A stretch of 64,000 bases of DNA from NCBI RefSeq assembly GCF_001038625.1, contig NZ_CP011803.1, positions 558,001 to 622,000 on the forward strand, written 5' to 3'. This DNA comes from Clostridium carboxidivorans P7. Lineage in GTDB: Bacteria; Bacillota; Clostridia; Clostridiales; Clostridiaceae. The notes beneath the pieces were generated by a model that was given only the letters and a program-made list of their open reading frames with translations, was not told the origin of the DNA and searched no databases. The translations under genes were made by a program, and so were the position numbers. This document shows positions 51,020-60,140 of this stretch, piece by piece. The stretch's first letter is position 1, and each line of letters starts with the position of its first letter.

Positions 51020-51814
51020 ATGCATAGGGATGGAAAACCAAAAGGATTTTTTTATTTAGATCATAGAACTGTAGATGGAAAGTATAACATAATAACAGAT
51101 GTTTATGTAACGCCTGGTAACATAAATGATGTAGATCCTTATATAGAAAGACTAGATGTTCAAATTAAAAAGTTTAATTTGCAAACTAAATATGTTGGAG
51201 CCGATGCTGGTTATTCTACTAATAATATTTGTAAACAAATATTTGAACGAGAACTAAAAGCAGTTATGGGCTATAGACGTAGTCCTCATGTAAAAGGTAA
51301 ATTTACTAAATTTAGATTCCAATATGTTAAAGAACAAGATGTATATTATTGTCCAGATTTAAGAGCATTAGAATATAGAACTACTAACCGTGATGGTTAT
51401 AGAGAATATGTATGTAAAATCGAGTACTGCAGCCAATGCAATAAAAAAGAAAATTGCTTATCAGATAAAAGCAAAAGAAAAGTTGTTTATCGCCATGTCT
51501 GGGAAGATTACAAGGATGAAGTAATCAAATTTACTAAGACTGATAAAGGAAAATGGCTATATAAAAGAAGAAAAGAAACTATCGAGCGTAGCTTTGCAGA
51601 TTCAAAAAATCTCCATGGTCTGCGCTATTGTCGCATGCGTGGAATTAAAAAAGTTTCTGAACAATGTTTGTTAACAGCAGCAGTTCAGAATATGAAAAAG
51701 ATAGCCAGGGTGCTATCGCACCTATTTTTGCAATTTTTAAAGAATTCACTAACCAATTTATGGATAACATTCTCTTTTTATATGCTACCGCATAAATATT
51801 TAAGACAAAATTAA
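51020..51814 (+). CDS. IS1182 transposase, C-terminal part (frame -1), copy 2
   Basis: 264 aa from the first ATG, identical to the copy-1 product, with the second catalytic Asp (GADAGY) and the Glu (ERSFADSK). No ribosome binding site is evident before this ATG, and conserved transposase residues lie upstream of it in the same frame. Expression through the frameshift at 50954-50960 is therefore favoured. A hairpin at 51813-51841 overlaps its end. Confidence 0.88.
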   Translation: MHRDGKPKGFFYLDHRTVDGKYNIITDVYVTPGNINDVDPYIERLDVQIKKFNLQTKYVGADAGYSTNNICKQIFERELKAVMGYRRSPHVKGKFTKFRFQYVKEQDVYYCPDLRALEYRTTNRDGYREYVCKIEYCSQCNKKENCLSDKSKRKVVYRHVWEDYKDEVIKFTKTDKGKWLYKRRKETIERSFADSKNLHGLRYCRMRGIKKVSEQCLLTAAVQNMKKIARVLSHLFLQFLKNSLTNLWITFSFYMLPHKYLRQN

Positions 51815-51853
51815 ACCCAGCACTTTAAAAATGCTGGGTTTATGAACAATCTG

Positions 51854-51889
51854 TAAAAAATCCTATAATTTAAATTATAGGATTTTTTA
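51854..51889. terminator. 36-bp perfect palindrome: terminator and IS copy 2 right target duplication
   Basis: Exact copy of 50207-50242. Acts as the terminator of the - strand TerC gene, 7 bp from its stop. Confidence 0.9.
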
Positions 51890-51895
51890 ATTTTA

Positions 51896-52570
51896 TTAGT
51901 GAATTTGTACTGGTTTTTTTATAATGTAAAGTCCATAAATTATAGTTAAAATTGCAGCTGCATTAGGAATTATAACTCCAAATACATTAGGTATAAATGA
52001 AATAAGTTTGTCTTCTAAAATCATTTTAAAGGCTGTGTGAGCAAGAATTGCGCCTCCTATGTATGTAACAATAGGGTATCTTTTCATTAACCTTGATACA
52101 TATTGACTCCCCCAAAATATAATAGGTATGTTAAGTAGAAGTCCAAATATAACAAGTACTATATTACCATCAGCTGCTCCTGCAATGGCAAGAACATTAT
52201 CTAAACTCATAGTAGCATCTGCTATAATTATACTCCATATAGCACCAATGAATTTATTAGATGGGCTTATACGTGCGTTTTCGTTTTCATTATTTGGTTT
52301 TATGAAGTTCCAAGTTATTTTTGTGAGGAGTATACCTCCAACTAGTTTAATAGGGAGCCATTCTATTAAAAGAATATATGTCATAAAGCATGTGAATACA
52401 ATTCTTAGTAGAACTGCAGCAAATACTCCTATAGCAGAGGCTTTTTTTGCATATTTTTCAGGTAAATCTTTAGTGGCTAAAGCAATAACACCTATATTAT
52501 CACCACTAAGAACTATATCCAAAAGGGTAATTTGAAAGGCTCCAATTATACAGGTTATTAAATTATCCAT
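51896..52570 (-). CDS. TerC/YjbE-family integral membrane protein
   Basis: 224-residue membrane protein with seven helices and the family's conserved acidic motifs inside helices: LLDIVLSGDNIGVIALAT near the start and IIADATMSLDNVLAIAGAA near residue 125, likely metal-binding. TerC/Alx/MeeY/YkoY relatives export Mn2+ or help metalate secreted proteins. The ATG at 52570 follows GGAGTG by 6 bp, chosen over a GTG three codons earlier. Monocistronic. An upstream yybP-ykoY riboswitch, common before such genes, is not visible. Confidence 0.88.
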   Translation of the reverse strand: MDNLITCIIGAFQITLLDIVLSGDNIGVIALATKDLPEKYAKKASAIGVFAAVLLRIVFTCFMTYILLIEWLPIKLVGGILLTKITWNFIKPNNENENARISPSNKFIGAIWSIIIADATMSLDNVLAIAGAADGNIVLVIFGLLLNIPIIFWGSQYVSRLMKRYPIVTYIGGAILAHTAFKMILEDKLISFIPNVFGVIIPNAAAILTIIYGLYIIKKPVQIH

Positions 52571-52809
52571 TTTTATCACTCCATTTGTTTACAATTATTG
52601 GTTAATAACTGCGATACTATAGATTGTAACATAAAAATGCTAAAAAAAGAATAGTTAATAGTCTACTAGTATTATTCATAATTGGATAAAAAGTAATATT
52701 TGAAAATATTTGAAATTTGTTTTAAAATTATATAAAGATTATAGTGCAAGTTTGCGAAAATAATTATGGGTAAGAAATAACTATGAAACTAAAGGAGAAA
52801 AACTTTATT

Positions 52810-53181
52810 ATGGGTGTACTAATAGTGGATGACTCTATGTTCATGAGACATTTAATAACAAAAATACTTAATAAGCATGAAATAAATATATTAGGAGAAG
52901 CAGCTAATGGCAGGGAAGCTATAGATAAATATAAGGAATTAAAGCCTGATGTAGTTACTCTGGATTTAATGATGAATGAAATGTCAGGATTAGAAGCTTT
53001 AGAGGAGATTATGAAAATAGATCCTGAAGCACAAGTAATTATATGTTCATCTATGGGACAAAAAGCTTTTATAAAAGAAGCAATAGAATTAGGTGCAAGA
53101 GGATTTGTAATAAAGCCTTTTGATGAAGATTCTCTAGTAGATGAAGTACAAAAAGCATTAATATCTAAAAAAGATAAATAA
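52810..53181 (+). CDS. Single-domain CheY-like response regulator
   Basis: 123 aa, one receiver domain: acidic pair VDDSMFMRH, phospho-acceptor Asp in VVTLDLMMNEMSG (about residue 54), Ser/Thr in IICSSMGQ and Lys in VIKPFDED. The DSMFMR and SSMGQ features are of the chemotaxis CheY type. The ATG at 52810 is preferred because AAAGGAG precedes it; an in-frame ATG at 52783 has no ribosome site. The chemoreceptor gene follows 158 bp later on the same strand. No CheA or CheW gene is in the window. Confidence 0.88.
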   Translation: MGVLIVDDSMFMRHLITKILNKHEINILGEAANGREAIDKYKELKPDVVTLDLMMNEMSGLEALEEIMKIDPEAQVIICSSMGQKAFIKEAIELGARGFVIKPFDEDSLVDEVQKALISKKDK

Positions 53182-53339
53182 TCTATAAAAAATAAATAAA
53201 TAGATAAATGAAGCTTTAATATTGCGAAAATTATTTATTATGAAGGAATTAGAAAATTTTTATAGAAATATTTATTTAATGGATATTATACAATTCATTA
53301 CAAAACTAAAGAATAGAAAAATGACAGGGGGGGATTTTC

Positions 53340-54950
53340 ATGATGTTAGCAAATTTTTTTAATACTATGTACAATATGTTTATGTTCATAGCATTATGTG
53401 TCTTATTCATTTATTTGATAAGCAGGTCTATGAAGATAGTAAGACTTATTGTAGCACAAAAAAATGATATGATTGGAACTATATTTCTAACTATAGTTTT
53501 TAGTATTCCTATTATTTTGGCTTCAAAATATGCTTATACAATAGGTGATGCAAAGACAAATGTAAGGGATTCAATAGCAGTATTATCGGCTATAATTGGA
53601 GGACCAATAGTAGGAACACTTGTTGGTATAGTAGGAGGTGTGTATAGGTATACATTAGGAGGATGGACTACTTTAGGATGTACTACTTCAACTGTTTTAT
53701 CTGGAATTATAGCTTCTATTATTGTATATAAAACCAAGTTTACTCTTAAGAAGTTGGATAATAAAAGTATTACAAAATGGGCTATATTTATAGCGCTTTG
53801 GGAAGTTATACATATTCATATCTTAGTGCCTATTTTAGGAGAAAAGCCTTTTATAGAAGCAAATCAAGTATTGTTCAATACACTGTCTATTCCAATGATT
53901 GTAATGAATGCTTTTGCCACAGGAGTATTTTTAATAATTGTCAAGGATATGATTGTAAACGATAGCAGAATTATAGTGGAAAAGCAGCAAAAGATGATTA
54001 CTGAAATACAAGATTCAAAGCAAAAAATAGCTATGGTAAATGGTAAGATAAATGAAATAGTGGGAGAACTTTCTAATTTGTCTCAGAATTTGTTTGAGGA
54101 CATGAATAATACTCTTGTATCAAGTAAGCATATTTCGGATACTATAAATAAGGTTACAGCAGCAGTTTCTAGTCAGGATAAAGAAATACAAAATGGAGTA
54201 GGAATGATAGAAAACTTATCAGATAAAGTAAATAAAACTGTTACAATAACAGAAGGTATGGCTGAAACATCAAGTAAAGCAGAACAATTAAATAAACAAG
54301 GAATGGAAGCTGTAAAACTTTTAAAGGATAAGACAAAAAGTAGTGATTTAACTATAAAAGCTGTAGATGAAAAAGTTACTAATTTAAGTAAGAGTATAGA
54401 TAGAATTGACAAGATAATAGAAACTATAACAGGGATTTCTGAGCAGACCAATCTTCTAGCTTTGAATGCAAATATAGAAGCAGCAAGAGCAGGTGAGGTT
54501 GGAAAAGGATTTGCTGTAGTAGCAGATGAAGTAAGGAAACTTTCAGAGGAAACATCTTCTTCAGCAGTGGAAGTTAAAAAGCTCATAAATGAAATAGAAA
54601 ATGAATCACAAAATATAGTGAATTTTATGAAAGAGGTTAAAAGTATAGTAGAAGTACAGAATGATGCTGTTGATAATACAGGAAGTATTTTTAATGACAT
54701 ATATAATTCTATAAATAATATTTTAACATCTGTAGAAAGTAACAAGGATAATGTTTTTTATATAGACAAGAATAAGAATGAACTTGTGAAATTAATTAAT
54801 AATGTATCGGAAATATCAAAAAATACTTCAACAGGTGCTGAAGAAGTAAATAGTACAATTAAACAAACTGCAGCTTCCATGGAAAAAGTATCTGATGTAG
54901 TTAATAAGTTAAACAAAATGATTGCTGAATTAAAAAATATGAATGAATAA
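53340..54950 (+). CDS. Chemoreceptor with a LytS-type 5TM sensor domain
   Basis: 536 aa. The N-terminal ~200 residues are a 5TMR-LYT domain (six hydrophobic segments, including [21 protein letters not shown] and [15 protein letters not shown]) as in LytS-type murein or pyruvate sensors. This is fused to a cytoplasmic MCP signalling domain whose tip is [31 protein letters not shown]. There is no HAMP domain between them. A LytS sensor feeding a chemotaxis output rather than a kinase is a less common fusion. GGGGGGA upstream. It follows a cheY-like gene. A terminator follows. Confidence 0.88.
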   Translation: MMLANFFNTMYNMFMFIALCVLFIYLISRSMKIVRLIVAQKNDMIGTIFLTIVFSIPIILASKYAYTIGDAKTNVRDSIAVLSAIIGGPIVGTLVGIVGGVYRYTLGGWTTLGCTTSTVLSGIIASIIVYKTKFTLKKLDNKSITKWAIFIALWEVIHIHILVPILGEKPFIEANQVLFNTLSIPMIVMNAFATGVFLIIVKDMIVNDSRIIVEKQQKMITEIQDSKQKIAMVNGKINEIVGELSNLSQNLFEDMNNTLVSSKHISDTINKVTAAVSSQDKEIQNGVGMIENLSDKVNKTVTITEGMAETSSKAEQLNKQGMEAVKLLKDKTKSSDLTIKAVDEKVTNLSKSIDRIDKIIETITGISEQTNLLALNANIEAARAGEVGKGFAVVADEVRKLSEETSSSAVEVKKLINEIENESQNIVNFMKEVKSIVEVQNDAVDNTGSIFNDIYNSINNILTSVESNKDNVFYIDKNKNELVKLINNVSEISKNTSTGAEEVNSTIKQTAASMEKVSDVVNKLNKMIAELKNMNE

Positions 54951-54959
54951 ATAATAAAA

Positions 54960-54995
54960 GAGAATGGAAAAAACTTTCCATTCTCGAATTTTTTT
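54960..54995 (+). terminator. Terminator of the LytS-type chemoreceptor gene
   Basis: agaatggaaa / tttccattct stem, then TTTTTTT. It touches the stop of the next, convergent gene. Confidence 0.88.
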
Positions 54996-55671
54996 AGGCA
55001 CAATTTGACTCTTTTAGAAATGGACCTTTGACACTGCCAGAAGTATCTCTCATAGTGCAAAATTTATTATAGCAGTTTTCACAGGAATGATCCTTACGAT
55101 TAAAAGCTATGCTTTTATCAGCACCATATACATATGACATAGATTTTGAAGGATAAATCATGTACTTATCAATTATACTTATGCCATGAATATCTTCATT
55201 ACCAAATTTGTCTACTATATCTTTTTGATATTCCAAATCGATTTCTCCATCCCCTGGAGCAATTTTACAAGTAAGACCCAAATTCATATCTTTAGCAGTT
55301 TCATATATAGTATTAAAAAACTCTGAACTTACACTAAAAAGATAGGAACTAGCCATAGCATCTAGTAATACAGCTTCATAAAATTTACCTTCTTCAAAAA
55401 GACTATCTACTTTTTTTACAGAACCTTCTCCAATAGTTACTAAAGCATAAACTACATGGGAACAGTTATTGATTATAGTTGAATTTATTTCTCCAATTTG
55501 ATTATCTATTTTAAGAACACCAATAGGTTTGGAAATTTCTCTTAATGTAGGAAGTAAGTTATCATAGATTTTGCTCAATTCCTCATAATGAGGTGTTTGG
55601 CAATAAGACTTAACCGCATTAATAATTTTGGTTTTATTTAATTGAAATTTAAAATCAGAAACAATGTACAT
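54994..55671 (-). CDS. MetH activation-domain-like protein
   Basis: 225 aa, matching stand-alone activation-domain proteins of B12-dependent methionine synthase in Clostridia. Visible blocks are VVYALVTIGEGSVKKVDSL, YEAVLLDAMASSYLF and GLTCKIAPGDGEIDLEYQ. A C-terminal Cys cluster, SCENCYNKFCTMRD, may hold an Fe-S centre or metal. It would bind the cobalamin enzyme and, with an electron donor and SAM, reactivate cob(II)alamin; no metH gene is nearby. The ATG at 55671 has GAGGTGAGG 4 bp upstream. Confidence 0.72.
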   Translation of the reverse strand: MYIVSDFKFQLNKTKIINAVKSYCQTPHYEELSKIYDNLLPTLREISKPIGVLKIDNQIGEINSTIINNCSHVVYALVTIGEGSVKKVDSLFEEGKFYEAVLLDAMASSYLFSVSSEFFNTIYETAKDMNLGLTCKIAPGDGEIDLEYQKDIVDKFGNEDIHGISIIDKYMIYPSKSMSYVYGADKSIAFNRKDHSCENCYNKFCTMRDTSGSVKGPFLKESNCA

Positions 55672-55877
55672 AAGCCTCACCTCGTATTTATATTTATCAT
55701 AAGTATATTATAATTAAATAAATACAAAATTGCAAGAGCATATACTCATTATTTCAAAAAATACTAAAAATATATGTTTAAAAGGCCAATTTAGGTGCCA
55801 ATAAGGTTCAGATTGGACTTGAACTTGCAAAATGCCATTGCGTACAATAATGCCAATTCTTATAAAAATGCATAAAC

Positions 55878-57290
55878 CTACACAATTATGCATATGGTAG
55901 TACCTTTATTTAAAGTGCTTTCCACATATATATTGCTTCCATGAGCATCTATTATTTGTTTGGAAATTGCCATGCCTAAGCCAGAACCTTCAATTGATGT
56001 ATTAGTATTTGTACCTCTATAGTATTTCTCAAAAATATAATCTAAATCTTTTTTAGCTATACCTTTACCATTATCCTTTAGTGTAATATACACTTTTTCT
56101 TTTTCATAAATGGATATATCCACTTGAACCTTTTCATCATTGTGAATTAAGGCGTTAAAGATTAAATTGCTTAATGCTCTTTTAAATAGTTTTTCATCCA
56201 CAAAAGCTTGTATATTTTCTTTTTCAAAGTGAAAATTTACATTTCTATTGCAATAGCAGGGATGATTTAAAATGCTTATAATTATATTTTGAAGTAAAAG
56301 GGTAATATTTATTTTCTCTTTTTTTAAAGGAATTACCTTATTTTTTAGTTTGTAAGTAAAATTTAAATCTTCTATTAAAGTTTGAATGTATGAAGATTTA
56401 TTGTATATTATTTGTGAATACTCAACAATCTCATCATTGGAAAAAATGTAATCAGGATCTTTCATGATTTCGGAATATCCTTTTATAGAAGATAAAGGTG
56501 TTTTTATGTCATGGGATATAGAAGAAATCCAGAGTTCACGCATTTTTTCTATTTCTTCTCTCTTAGCTTTATTTTCCTTAAGAGTTTTGCTTAAATTATT
56601 TAAATTGGTAAATACGTTTTTATAAACTCCATATTCTGAATAACTTATTTCATAGTCTCCTTTAGAAAGTGTGTTAATGCCATCTATTATAGTATCAAGA
56701 GGTTTAGCCATTCTTTTTCCAAATATAAAATAGGAGGTTACTACTGCAATTAGTATGTTTATAGCCATTAAAATAATAAATTCACCTCCTAAAAAGCTTT
56801 TAATCTTGCTTGGATTAAAAGTTAAAGTATATTTTGCAACACGATTAAAAGGAAACCCTATAATATAGGTAAAACTTTTGTCATTATACTTTTTTTCACT
56901 TATAAATACAGAACTATTTGCTATATCATAGGTATGAATATGAACTATATCTATTGGTTTATAGATAGAAGGAACTTCCTTTGGCTTTTTAAAGGAGTAG
57001 ACTTCCTTAAGATTTTCATCTATTATTTGAATCCAGGTATTATTATCTGAAATTTGCTTTTTTCCATCTTCAATTACAAAAGGCTTGTTATCCTTAAAAT
57101 CTATATATTCAGAGAAGTTCAATGTAAAATTTTTAGGACTAAGTGTATTGAAATTTTTTTTGGTATATATAACTGTGAATCTAAGAAAAAGAAAGTTTAT
57201 TAAGAATTCAATTATAAGTATAAAAACTAGTGTTGCTAAAAATCTTGTTGTAAGGGACCAATTAGTTTTAATTCTATTTAAAATTTTCAT
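55878..57290 (-). CDS. Sensor histidine kinase of a Cpr/Bce-type two-component system
   Basis: 470 aa: TM1 (about 15-40), an extracellular loop of about 130 residues, TM2 (ILMAINILIAVVTSYFIFG), HAMP-like linker, H-box SISHDIKTPLSSIKGYSE (phosphorylated His near residue 258), and a catalytic domain with NLIFNALIHN, DNGKGIAKKD and GSGLGMAI. It pairs with the OmpR-type regulator gene upstream, 98 bp away. The divergent three-gene ABC transporter is the likely target. This resembles the C. difficile CprK-CprR/CprABC arrangement for cationic antimicrobial peptides; the inducer is inferred. Confidence 0.88.
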   Translation of the reverse strand: MKILNRIKTNWSLTTRFLATLVFILIIEFLINFLFLRFTVIYTKKNFNTLSPKNFTLNFSEYIDFKDNKPFVIEDGKKQISDNNTWIQIIDENLKEVYSFKKPKEVPSIYKPIDIVHIHTYDIANSSVFISEKKYNDKSFTYIIGFPFNRVAKYTLTFNPSKIKSFLGGEFIILMAINILIAVVTSYFIFGKRMAKPLDTIIDGINTLSKGDYEISYSEYGVYKNVFTNLNNLSKTLKENKAKREEIEKMRELWISSISHDIKTPLSSIKGYSEIMKDPDYIFSNDEIVEYSQIIYNKSSYIQTLIEDLNFTYKLKNKVIPLKKEKINITLLLQNIIISILNHPCYCNRNVNFHFEKENIQAFVDEKLFKRALSNLIFNALIHNDEKVQVDISIYEKEKVYITLKDNGKGIAKKDLDYIFEKYYRGTNTNTSIEGSGLGMAISKQIIDAHGSNIYVESTLNKGTTICIIV

Positions 57291-57317
57291 ATATTTTCAC
57301 CTCAAAGGTTAAAGTAA

Positions 57318-57354
57318 AATTGGACTTTTTAAAAATACAATTGGACTTTTTAAA
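57318..57354. repeat. Short direct repeat between regulator and kinase genes
   Basis: aattggactttttaaa twice (57318-57333 and 57339-57354), period 21 bp. Two units only. Confidence 0.6.
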
Positions 57355-57388
57355 TGGATGCGTAATTTTTCTTATCATAATTAAGTTA

Positions 57389-58105
57389 TTATTGTTTTGA
57401 TATACGTAGTTTGTATCCAAGTCCTTTAACTGTAATAATATATTCAGGATTAGAAGGATCTTTTTCTAGTTTTTGTCTAAGTTTTCTCATATGAACCATT
57501 ATGGTGTTGTCATATCCTTCATAGTCGTCATCCCAAACTTCATTACATATCATTTGTTTGGTTAATATTTGATTAGCATTTTGAGCCATATAACGTAATA
57601 GATGATATTCTTTAGGGGTGAGTACTATATTTTCGCCAAGTTTTAATACTTCTCCGTTTTGAAAATCAATAACAATATCACCAAAGGAAATTTTTTCTTC
57701 CTTTACAGAGAGTTCATTTTTTATGTATATATTTCTTCTTAAATGTGCCTTTATTCTGAAAGCAACCTCCTTAGGACTAAAGGGTTTAGTTACATAGTCA
57801 TCTGCACCCAAACCAAGAGCAAGAATTTTATCAACATCGTCGGATTTTGCAGATAAAAAAATAATTGGAACAAAGGAAAATTCTCTAATGCGTTTGCATA
57901 CATCAAAGCCATCTATATCAGGCATCATAACATCCAAGACTACTATATCTGGATTTTCTATCTTACATGTTTTTATGCCATCTGTACCGTTTGCAGCTTT
58001 AGATATTCTTCTAAAACCTTCCTTTTTTAAAACTGTTTCCATAAGTTTTAATAGTTCTATTTCATCATCAATTAAAAGGATTTTTCTATCTAAAATATTA
58101 TACAT
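57389..58105 (-). CDS. OmpR-family response regulator
   Basis: 238 aa: receiver domain (DDE in LLIDDEIELL, phospho-acceptor in DIVVLDVMMPDIDG near residue 62, KPFSPKE) and a winged-helix DNA-binding domain (VLTPKEYHLLRYMAQNAN to VWDDDYEGYDNTIMVHMRKLRQKLE, with GLGYKL at the end). The start is uncertain: ATG 58105 gives the typical MYNILDRKILLIDDE opening but has no clear ribosome site, and the frame is open to an ATG at 58177. Paired with the histidine kinase gene downstream. A direct repeat upstream of the divergent ABC operon is its likely target. Confidence 0.87.
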   Translation of the reverse strand: MYNILDRKILLIDDEIELLKLMETVLKKEGFRRISKAANGTDGIKTCKIENPDIVVLDVMMPDIDGFDVCKRIREFSFVPIIFLSAKSDDVDKILALGLGADDYVTKPFSPKEVAFRIKAHLRRNIYIKNELSVKEEKISFGDIVIDFQNGEVLKLGENIVLTPKEYHLLRYMAQNANQILTKQMICNEVWDDDYEGYDNTIMVHMRKLRQKLEKDPSNPEYIITVKGLGYKLRISKQ

Positions 58106-58346
58106 GCATATTTTAATGAGAATAAGTATTCCATTCTCACTAAAATTCACTTCCTTTCGTTTCATCCTATTTTTCATAAATTACATTAATAAATTATAAA
58201 AGCTATTCCATGATTATTAGTGGCTTGTATTATTTTCTCTGTAAACAAATTTGTAGTATAACATTGTTCAATTCTAATTAAATCACCAATTATAATTACT
58301 ACAATTATAGCATTGTTTACATATTTTTTAATTAAGTAGAAAAATT

Positions 58347-58405
58347 TTAAGGTTCCGTTAAGGTTGCCATAAATGAAATTTAAGCTTGGACCTTTAGTAT
58401 ATAAA
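58347..58405 (+). promoter_or_regulatory. Putative response-regulator binding site and promoter of the ABC operon
   Basis: Direct repeat TTAAGGTT (58347-58354) and TTAAGGTT (58358-58365), period 11 bp, the spacing typical of OmpR-family dimers. A TATATAAA -10 lies at 58398-58405 and no good -35 is seen, which fits an activated promoter. Confidence 0.62.
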
Positions 58406-58432
58406 CATAACTTAATTGAAGGAGGAGCGGGA

Positions 58433-59344
58433 ATGTCAGAAAAAATTATAGAAACAGCAAATTTGACAAAGAAATTTAAAGATTTTAAAGCAGTAAATGG
58501 CATAAATTTAACAGTTAAAAAAGGAAGGGTTTATGGTTTTTTAGGACCTAATGGTGCAGGAAAATCAACAACTATAAGAATGCTTTTGGGACTTATAAAA
58601 CCTACAAAGGGGCAAGTTAAGATTTTTGGTATGGATTTGAGAAAAAATAGAATAGATATTTTGAGAAAGGTAGGCTCCATGGTAGAAGCACCATCCTATT
58701 ATGGAAATTTAACAGCTTATGAAAATCTTCAGGTAACGGCAGAACTTTTAGAACTTGACCATAAGTATATTGATGAAGTTTTAGAAGTGGTAAAGCTTAC
58801 TGAATGGAAAAATAGACAGGTGAATAAATTTTCATTAGGTATGAAGCAGAGATTGGGAATTGCGCAGGCTTTAATATCAAAACCTGAGCTTTTAATATTG
58901 GATGAGCCTACTAATGGACTTGATCCATCAGGAATTCATGAAATAAGAGGACTTATTAAGGAACTTCCAAAGCTTTATGATATGACAGTAATTATATCCA
59001 GCCATAATTTAAGCGAAATTGAACTCATAGCAGATGACATTGGTATTATAAATCGAGGAAATATATTGTTCCAAGGAACACTTGAGGAATTACATGCAAA
59101 AAGTAAGGGGCAAATTTGTATAGGCTCAAAGAATTTACAGGGTACTATGAATACATTAAATAATTATGGATGCAAATTTAAGTTAAAAGATAAAGATATT
59201 TTCTTGAAGCCTGAAGGCAGGGAAGCAGATGATATTTTAAAGCAGTTAGTATTAGATGATAATAAAATATTCAAATTCGTAGAAGTGCAAAAGTCACTTG
59301 AAGAAATATTTCTGGACCTTACTGAAGGAGGAGAAATTAAATGA
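58433..59344 (+). CDS. ABC transporter ATPase, lantibiotic/bacitracin-resistance type
   Basis: 303-residue ATP-binding subunit of the BcrA/NisF/CprA kind. Walker A GPNGAGKST (about residue 40), Q-loop region, signature FSLGMKQRLGIAQAL, Walker B LLILDEPTNGLDPSG, and H-loop ISSHNLSEIE are intact. The extra C-terminal ~85 residues are usual for this subfamily. The ATG at 58433 has GGAGGAGC 8 bp upstream. Its stop overlaps the next start (ATGA). With two following permease genes it should remove antimicrobial peptides from the membrane. Confidence 0.92.
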   Translation: MSEKIIETANLTKKFKDFKAVNGINLTVKKGRVYGFLGPNGAGKSTTIRMLLGLIKPTKGQVKIFGMDLRKNRIDILRKVGSMVEAPSYYGNLTAYENLQVTAELLELDHKYIDEVLEVVKLTEWKNRQVNKFSLGMKQRLGIAQALISKPELLILDEPTNGLDPSGIHEIRGLIKELPKLYDMTVIISSHNLSEIELIADDIGIINRGNILFQGTLEELHAKSKGQICIGSKNLQGTMNTLNNYGCKFKLKDKDIFLKPEGREADDILKQLVLDDNKIFKFVEVQKSLEEIFLDLTEGGEIK

Positions 59345-60102
59345 GCTTCACATCAATTTTAAAATCTGAGTTAATGAAATATAAAAGATCAGTATTGTGG
59401 AAGGGAGTTTTTTTAATTCCGATTCTTTCATTTGCTATGTTATTTGCAGATTTACATATTAGAGTTAGTTTTTTAATGTCAAATGATCATATAAAGCACC
59501 TAGCTGAGATTGGAATTTATAGTAAGCTTCAAGCTTTACTTTATGAAAATCATCTTGCTACATTGTGGTTTATACTTCTAAACTTGTCTATTGTTGTAGT
59601 AGCAGTTATTGTAAATTATACGGAATACAGCGAAAACACCTGGAAACAAATAATAGCAAGACCAGTTGAAAGAAGACGAATTTACATATCAAAATGGATT
59701 ATAGTATTAATGGCTGCAATTATTTTAGTAGTTTTAAATGGAGTATCCATAATGGTTGTAAAAAATTTCTTTGGTATTAATGGTGACTCTACATTGATTT
59801 TTAAATATAAAATATTAGAGATGTGTACAGTTTTAGGTGTAGTAAGCTTTCAGCAATTTATAAGTTGCTACATGAAAAATTCGCTGGTATCAGCAGCTGT
59901 AGGTTTTGCAGGGAGCATAGGAGCTTATATGTTTGCACAAAGTAAATTACTTTCATATATAATTCCCTATGCTAATGTTATATTAGCACTACCTTCAGAA
60001 GGAAATAAGGATGCGCAAGCAGCAGCTTTTTTTGGAATAGCATCTGGTGTCTTATGGCTTGTAATAGGAATTATAGAATTTAATAAAAGAGATATTAAGT
60101 AA
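59341..60102 (+). CDS. ABC-2 permease 1, lantibiotic-immunity type
   Basis: 253-residue membrane protein with six helices, of the MutE/EpiE/NisE-like group: N-terminal ILKSELMKYKRSVLWKG, then a first large loop, NYTEYSENTWKQIIARPVERRRIYISKW (coupling-helix region), and a final EFNKRDIK, a usual ending in this family. It overlaps the ATPase gene by four bases, so it is translationally coupled. Partner of the second permease. Confidence 0.88.
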   Translation: MSFTSILKSELMKYKRSVLWKGVFLIPILSFAMLFADLHIRVSFLMSNDHIKHLAEIGIYSKLQALLYENHLATLWFILLNLSIVVVAVIVNYTEYSENTWKQIIARPVERRRIYISKWIIVLMAAIILVVLNGVSIMVVKNFFGINGDSTLIFKYKILEMCTVLGVVSFQQFISCYMKNSLVSAAVGFAGSIGAYMFAQSKLLSYIIPYANVILALPSEGNKDAQAAAFFGIASGVLWLVIGIIEFNKRDIK

Positions 60103-60140
60103 ATAATTCTTATATTTAGATAAAGTGGAGGTTAAATAAA

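Larger units (their letters stand above)
50243..51853 (+). mobile_element. IS1182-family insertion sequence, copy 2 (1611 bp)
   Basis: Same element as 6665-8275 in the opposite orientation. Ends CAGGCTGTTGATAAAC (start 50243) and CAGATTGTTCATAAAC (inverse, ending 51853). Flanked by exact 36-bp duplications of a palindromic terminator that originally stood between the converging BFD-like and TerC genes. Because each gene keeps a full copy of the terminator, the insertion should be neutral for both. Confidence 0.93.

Noticed and set aside
50379-51814. Transposase as a simple pseudogene
   Set aside because: Both copies carry the same split at an in-phase A_AAA_AAG, and the element moved recently, so programmed frameshifting fits better. 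Dead copies moved in trans remain possible.
51890-52782. yybP-ykoY manganese riboswitch before the TerC gene
   Set aside because: The region upstream of 52570 on the - strand shows no conserved core and is short and AT-rich.
55681-55877. Further R1 repeat copy
   Set aside because: A few shared words (ttgcaaaatg, gcgtac) but no match to either R1 arm.
57318-57354. CRISPR or tandem-repeat array
   Set aside because: Only two 16-bp units with a 5-bp gap; no spacers and no cas genes.
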